From assembly GCA_905478325.1 (NCBI GenBank), contig CAJQIB010000050.1, forward strand, positions 1 through 44,616: a stretch of DNA of 44,616 nt. Direction: 5' to 3'. The notes under the pieces were generated by a model. It did no database searches. It was not told where the DNA came from and saw only the letters and a list, made by a program, of their open reading frames with translations. This document shows, one piece after another, positions 41,391 to 44,616 of this stretch (positions within the stretch are counted from its first letter, which is position 1; the number at the start of each line of letters is the position of its first letter). The position numbers and the translations under genes were made by a program. Source of the DNA: an uncultured Flavobacteriales bacterium (GTDB lineage: Bacteria; Bacteroidota; Bacteroidia; Flavobacteriales_D; Sanyastnellaceae).

Positions 41391-42743
41391 TCAGTCAAAT
41401 ACCATGGTAAGACCAGCAAACCAACCTGAGCTCATCATGAGCAGGGTGTGATTGGTTTGAGGAACTTGATTCCAACGATTTTGAAGTTCTTTTTTGGAAA
41501 CGATGACCTCTAATGAAGCATGCTCACCAAAGCATGCTGAGACAAAATCGGACTCCAATGCCGGCATTTTCTTGTGCTTTAGGACGTCGGGGTCATAATA
41601 AATGATGGCATGGTCGGCACTAGCCAGCGCATCCAAGTAAGTTGGCAAGAAATCGCGATTCAGACTTGAAAACGTGTGGAGCTCAAAGAAAGCAGTGAGG
41701 GGACGTTTGGGATACGAAGCTTTGACTCCTGTGACGGTCGCTTTTACTTTTGAAGGGGCATGGGCAAAATCCCGAAAAGCATGGAATGTGGAATGGGAGT
41801 GCAAGGGTTCCAAACGCCGAGAAGCACCTGTAAAGTCTGCAATGCACCGATCAAAATCAGTCGCTGAAATGCCCAATGCGGAGGTCAAAGCTCGAGCTCC
41901 AGCTACATTTTGAATGTTGTGAGATCCCACGAGTCCCGTGGTCATCGTCGAGCCGTCCGGCCAGCTAACCTCCATAGTTCCCGATTCTTTTGGAGAGTGG
42001 GGAGGCGTCTGGTAGGGAATTAATTTTACATCAGGACGATGCGCTTCCTGCATTAACGTTGCTAATGTGGGATCATCTTGGCACCAAATGAGCGTCGCAT
42101 TGGGGGCAAGGGTTTCTATGAATTGTCGGAATTGATCGAGATAAATTTCTTCTGAAGCAAAGACATTGATGTGGTCCCAAGCAATGCCTGTCAAAATCGC
42201 AAAGTGCGGACGGTACCAAAAAAACTTGGGCCTCCGGTCGATCGGAGAACTGAGGTATTCGTCTCCTTCAAAGATGGCGCGATTCAAATCGGGATTCAGC
42301 AATACCATCCGATCAAACCCTTGGAGTTGCGCGCCGACCATGTAGTTCACAGGTTGGTCGAGTTTTCGAAGGACATGCAGCACCATGGAGGTGATGGTGG
42401 TCTTTCCATGCGAACCACCGATGACAATCCGCTCTTGTTCAGCGGTAGCATTGAACAGAAATTCGGGATAAGACTGCACCGCAATGCCCAATTCCTGAGC
42501 ACGCAACAGTTCGGGGTTGTCAGGCCGTGCGTGCATTCCTAAGATGATGGCGTCCAATTCGTTGGAAATGCTGTCGGGAAACCAGCCGTCATGGCTTGGA
42601 AGAAGGCCGGCCGCATGCAGTCGTCCTCGCGAGGGTTCTAAAATTTGATCGTCTGAACCTGTTACATGGTGGCCCGTGTCATGAAGCGCTAAGGCTAAGT
42701 TGTGCATGGCGCTGCCTCCGATGGCAATGAAATGAATCCGCAT
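41391..42743 (-). CDS. mpl: UDP-N-acetylmuramate:L-alanyl-gamma-D-glutamyl-meso-diaminopimelate ligase (Mpl-like)
   Basis: The 450-residue Mur ligase reattaches recycled murein tripeptide to UDP-MurNAc. It opens with MRIHFIAIGGSAMHNLALAL, has the ATP loop GGSHGKTTITSMV (residues ~111-123), the YLSSPIDRRPKFFWYRP acceptor region and central NIQNVAGARALTSALGI. MurC is close in sequence, but IGGSAMHNLA and GADQ-like DDQILEPS fit Mpl. ATG 42743 is chosen; the frame open to 42848 overlaps the divergent gene. Confidence 0.92.
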   Translation of the reverse strand: MRIHFIAIGGSAMHNLALALHDTGHHVTGSDDQILEPSRGRLHAAGLLPSHDGWFPDSISNELDAIILGMHARPDNPELLRAQELGIAVQSYPEFLFNATAEQERIVIGGSHGKTTITSMVLHVLRKLDQPVNYMVGAQLQGFDRMVLLNPDLNRAIFEGDEYLSSPIDRRPKFFWYRPHFAILTGIAWDHINVFASEEIYLDQFRQFIETLAPNATLIWCQDDPTLATLMQEAHRPDVKLIPYQTPPHSPKESGTMEVSWPDGSTMTTGLVGSHNIQNVAGARALTSALGISATDFDRCIADFTGASRRLEPLHSHSTFHAFRDFAHAPSKVKATVTGVKASYPKRPLTAFFELHTFSSLNRDFLPTYLDALASADHAIIYYDPDVLKHKKMPALESDFVSACFGEHASLEVIVSKKELQNRWNQVPQTNHTLLMMSSGWFAGLTMVFD

Positions 42744-42804
42744 ACTGCAAGTTGGGGAGAGATTGGAGGGTGTTGAATGGTTCGTGGGATAGATGCAAAC
42801 ATCA

Positions 42805-42812
42805 TAGCTTTG
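42805..42812 (+). promoter_or_regulatory. -7 box TAGCTTTG upstream of the EI24-like gene
   Basis: Perfect TAnnTTTG. It lies downstream of the in-frame ATG at 42777, so it supports the start at 42840. Confidence 0.5.
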
Positions 42813-42839
42813 AAATGGAAAGAGAAACTCCCTCAACAA

Positions 42840-43712
42840 ATGCTTCAACTGCTTCGCGCAATCGCATCATCGATTCGCTTTTTGTTCAAGGCTCCTTTTT
42901 GGATTCGCGATCGTCAACACCAAATTTGGTATGTGTATGCGATTGTTTTGGCCCTGGTCGTATTCGGGTTCAACTGGTGGGGTGTGCACATTTTTCATCA
43001 GTGGATTCAGGAGCAACTTGTCCAAGTTGGATTGGGACAAACGCTTTTAGCTGTGATGGAGTGGGCACACATCGATATCGCCAATGAAGGCAACCCAACG
43101 ACTTGGCAATCCATGGTAAGTGAATTCGTTGTTTCTGCATTGGGATGGATGTACTGGGCGCTTGCAATATGGTTTGAAATCAAAACATTGAAGTACGTCT
43201 TACTCGCCTTCAGTGGCCCCCTTGTGTCTTTGGTTTCTGAGCAAGCTGAATCGGAGATTACGGGCGTTACGATTGCATTCAATGGGGTGGTTTGGGCGCG
43301 GGATCTGCTCCGTAGTATCCTTTTCGCCATTGTCCTCTTTTTTGCAGAAATCACAGTGTCATTGGTTTCTTTTGGAGTCGTTCTCTTCACTTTGGTGTTT
43401 TTTCCTTTAGTGGCCCCAATTCTTTCTGTTTTCGCTTTTGCCTTTTCAGTTTTCCTGAGTTCGTTTGTCTTTGGGTTGTCTTCATTTGATCCAATTTGGG
43501 AGCGAAGGGGGCTCGGTGTTTCGATGAGATTCAGGAAAGCGTGGTCTGAGAAATGGGCCTTATTCGGTCTTGGTTTGCCATTTCATATCGCCATGGCCAT
43601 TCCCGTCGTTTCGATCATTTTGGCACCTGTGTTTTTGCCCGTCCTCAGCGCGGTAGGTGCTGTGTTGATATCCCAGAGAGCTCAATTAAATACGGTTGCG
43701 AAGATCAAATAG
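42840..43712 (+). CDS. EI24/CysZ-like integral membrane protein
   Basis: The 290-residue protein (from ATG 42840) has four to six long hydrophobic segments and the EI24/CysZ arrangement: FLFKAPFWI near the N-terminus, helices at about 30-50, 95-125, 155-175 and 180-215, and a C-terminal AIPVVSIILAPVFLPVLSAVGAVLI. CysZ members are sulfate channels, but Bacteroidota EI24 proteins are functionally uncharacterised. ATG 42777 is the longer option; 42840 is preferred because the TAGCTTTG box lies between and the family starts near the first helix. Divergent from mpl. Confidence 0.85.
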   Translation: MLQLLRAIASSIRFLFKAPFWIRDRQHQIWYVYAIVLALVVFGFNWWGVHIFHQWIQEQLVQVGLGQTLLAVMEWAHIDIANEGNPTTWQSMVSEFVVSALGWMYWALAIWFEIKTLKYVLLAFSGPLVSLVSEQAESEITGVTIAFNGVVWARDLLRSILFAIVLFFAEITVSLVSFGVVLFTLVFFPLVAPILSVFAFAFSVFLSSFVFGLSSFDPIWERRGLGVSMRFRKAWSEKWALFGLGLPFHIAMAIPVVSIILAPVFLPVLSAVGAVLISQRAQLNTVAKIK

Positions 43713-43994
43713 GATTGTAGCGGATTGTTTACCGGTAATTTCCCTTCCACAATGAGTCGACCGCTAGGTTCTATTGAATGCCTTCGTTCTCGCTTTATGG
43801 AGAATCTCAAACCTGCTGTATTAAGAGTTTTTTGTTGGCTGAGGGTCAATTGTCTAACGTATGATAAGGTGAAAACCTTCGTAATGCGCGGATAGATGGT
43901 TGATGCTGTTTCAAAATGCGAAACAAAATAAGTCGACGAAGCTTTGAAATCTGAGCACAAAAGCCTATTTTTACTCACCCAAACTATTACTGAG
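43713..43994. other. 282-bp intergenic region
   Basis: No supported gene. It contains the 10-bp palindrome TTACCGGTAA (43729-43738) just after the EI24 gene and, at the right end, the promoter of the repeat-protein gene. Short open frames on both strands here look like chance. Confidence 0.6.
43943..43973 (+). promoter_or_regulatory. Promoter TTTG-N19-TATTTTTA of the right-end repeat gene
   Basis: TTTG (43943-43946) and TATTTTTA (43966-43973, one mismatch from TAnnTTTG) are 19 bp apart, the spacing expected of Bacteroidota -33/-7 elements. The ATG follows at 43995. Confidence 0.6.
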
Positions 43995-44616
43995 ATGAAT
44001 CAGTCTTCTATCACCCGTGTTTTATCTGCCGCTATTGTTATTGTGCTTGGCATTTTCTCTTCGAATGAAGTTTCTGCTCAAGCCACTCTGGATTCGTCCG
44101 TAGTTGACAAGAGTATCATTGGCAATAGAGCGTTCACTTCGTTGAACATCGTTAAGCTCGATCGCAAGTTGGATACCCTGGTGCAGCGCACGGACTCCCT
44201 GCGTATGGATACGGATTCTTTGTACTCCCAGTTTGTTATGTTGGACAATCCAATGGACATGAACACGCAGTCGTTGACGAACGTCAATATTGACAGCGGT
44301 ACGTTTGATGGCTCGACAGTAACGGCAAGCGGAGCTGTAACGGGTGGCTCTTTGACAGACGGTACAGCAACGTTAAGCAGTGGTGCACTTTCAGGCGCTA
44401 CTACAGTAACGGCTAGCGGAGCTGTTACGGGTGGATCTTTGACAGATGGCACAGCAACGTTAAGCAGTGGTGCACTTTCAGGCGCTACTACAGTAACGGC
44501 AAGCGGAGCTGTAACGGGTGGCTCTTTGACAGACGGTACAGCAACGTTAAGCAGTGGTGCACTTTCAGGCGCTACTACAGTAACGGCTAGCGGAGCTGTT
44601 ACGGGTGGATCTTTGA
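43995..44616 (+). CDS. Secreted tandem-repeat protein (3' partial)
   Basis: The frame opens at ATG 43995 and runs off the right edge; 207 residues are visible. A signal peptide (MNQSSITRVLSAAIVIVLG, cleavage near EVSAQA) is followed by a ~75-residue leader with coiled-coil-like LDRKLDTLVQRTDSLRMDTD, then 29-residue repeats of the form TASGAVTGGSLTDGTATLSS, low-complexity Thr/Ser/Gly/Ala with no charged residue except one Asp. Such repeats are expected to form an extended beta-solenoid or stalk, as in bacterial adhesins and tail-fibre-like proteins. The C-terminal domain is outside the window, so the family is unknown. A good promoter precedes it. Confidence 0.82.
   Translation, partial: MNQSSITRVLSAAIVIVLGIFSSNEVSAQATLDSSVVDKSIIGNRAFTSLNIVKLDRKLDTLVQRTDSLRMDTDSLYSQFVMLDNPMDMNTQSLTNVNIDSGTFDGSTVTASGAVTGGSLTDGTATLSSGALSGATTVTASGAVTGGSLTDGTATLSSGALSGATTVTASGAVTGGSLTDGTATLSSGALSGATTVTASGAVTGGSL
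44319..44616 (+). repeat. 87-bp tandem repeats with a 174-bp higher-order period
   Basis: GTAACGGC(A/T)AGCGGAGCTG recurs at 44319, 44406, 44493 and 44580, exactly 87 bp (29 codons) apart. Units 1 and 3 share AAGCGGAGCTGTAACGG and GACGGTACAG; units 2 and 4 share TAGCGGAGCTGTTACGG, and unit 2 has GATGGCACAG where 1 and 3 have GACGGTACAG. The A-B-A-B order shows recent duplication of a two-unit block. The array continues past the window. Confidence 0.95.

Noticed and set aside
43682-43978. 98-codon minus-strand frame and a ~47-codon plus-strand frame (about 43752) in the right intergenic region
   Set aside because: No domain, no promoter box near the starts, atypical composition; they overlap the promoter of the next gene or the end of the EI24 gene.
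44078-44452. Minus-strand open frame with regular Pro/Val/Thr repeats at the right end
   Set aside because: The periodicity is the antisense of the 87-bp repeats; the plus-strand frame has signal peptide and promoter and continues past the window.
44319-44616. CRISPR-like array
   Set aside because: Units are directly tandem and in frame, with no unique spacers.

Overview
The window looks like a chromosomal segment of a member of the Bacteroidota, most likely a marine or aquatic Flavobacteriales lineage (Cryomorphaceae/Schleiferiaceae-like; the family is inference). Supporting signs are the Bacteroidota-type RNA polymerase omega subunit inside a bamD-rpoZ-coaBC-DUF4835-recN operon, recurrent TAnnTTTG promoter boxes instead of Shine-Dalgarno sites, a Bacteroidota-type serine-palmitoyltransferase-like gene, a CarboxypepD_reg-like TonB-dependent receptor, and Cys-rich secreted repeats with the GC-x-x-x-x-A-x-N-Y pattern. 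I see no rRNA, tRNA, CRISPR array, insertion sequence or prophage.

Layout, left to right. 1-1264: 3' end of a secreted repeat protein (150-bp tandem repeats, two dockerin-like motifs), closed by a strong terminator. 1365-2600: secreted propeller-like protein. 2607-6828 (minus): RND/MMPL exporter, Ntn-hydrolase asparaginase and UbiA prenyltransferase in one likely operon. 6961-8859 (minus): dnaK with its own terminator. 9023-12119: a BtuF-like binding protein and a patatin/POTRA/beta-barrel protein transcribed divergently from a 46-bp region. 12146-14316: WlbA-like sugar dehydrogenase overlapping a GT4 glycosyltransferase. 14313-17802: secreted helical-repeat protein and a TonB-dependent receptor, separated by 400 bp that hold a near-perfect palindrome. 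17818-22825 (minus): bamD-rpoZ-coaBC-DUF4835(porD)-recN. 23028-26894: SPT-like enzyme, truA and an MsbA-like ABC exporter. 27442-31113: phenylacetyl-CoA epoxidase genes paaABCD (minus) divergent from paaE (plus). 31115-36392: ABC-F ATPase, then a three-gene operon (GNAT-DinB fusion, GT2, O-antigen-ligase-like protein). 36418-39806 (minus): SixA-like phosphatase, PerM/AI-2E protein and pyrG. 39881-41379: DtxR/MntR-type regulator overlapping a ZIP metal transporter, with a DtxR-box-like site upstream. 41391-43712: mpl and an EI24/CysZ-like membrane protein. 43995-end: 5' part of a secreted protein built of 87-bp tandem repeats that run off the window.

The genes are tightly packed: seven junctions are 4-bp ATGA overlaps and three convergent pairs are 15 bp or less apart. 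Several genes have a TAnnTT(T/C)G box ending 4-5 nt before the start codon, which suggests leaderless transcripts. Functional themes are envelope biogenesis (BamD, PorD, Mpl, O-antigen ligase, glycosyltransferases, lipid enzymes), secreted repeat proteins at both ends, aromatic catabolism (paa) and metal homeostasis (DtxR-ZIP).
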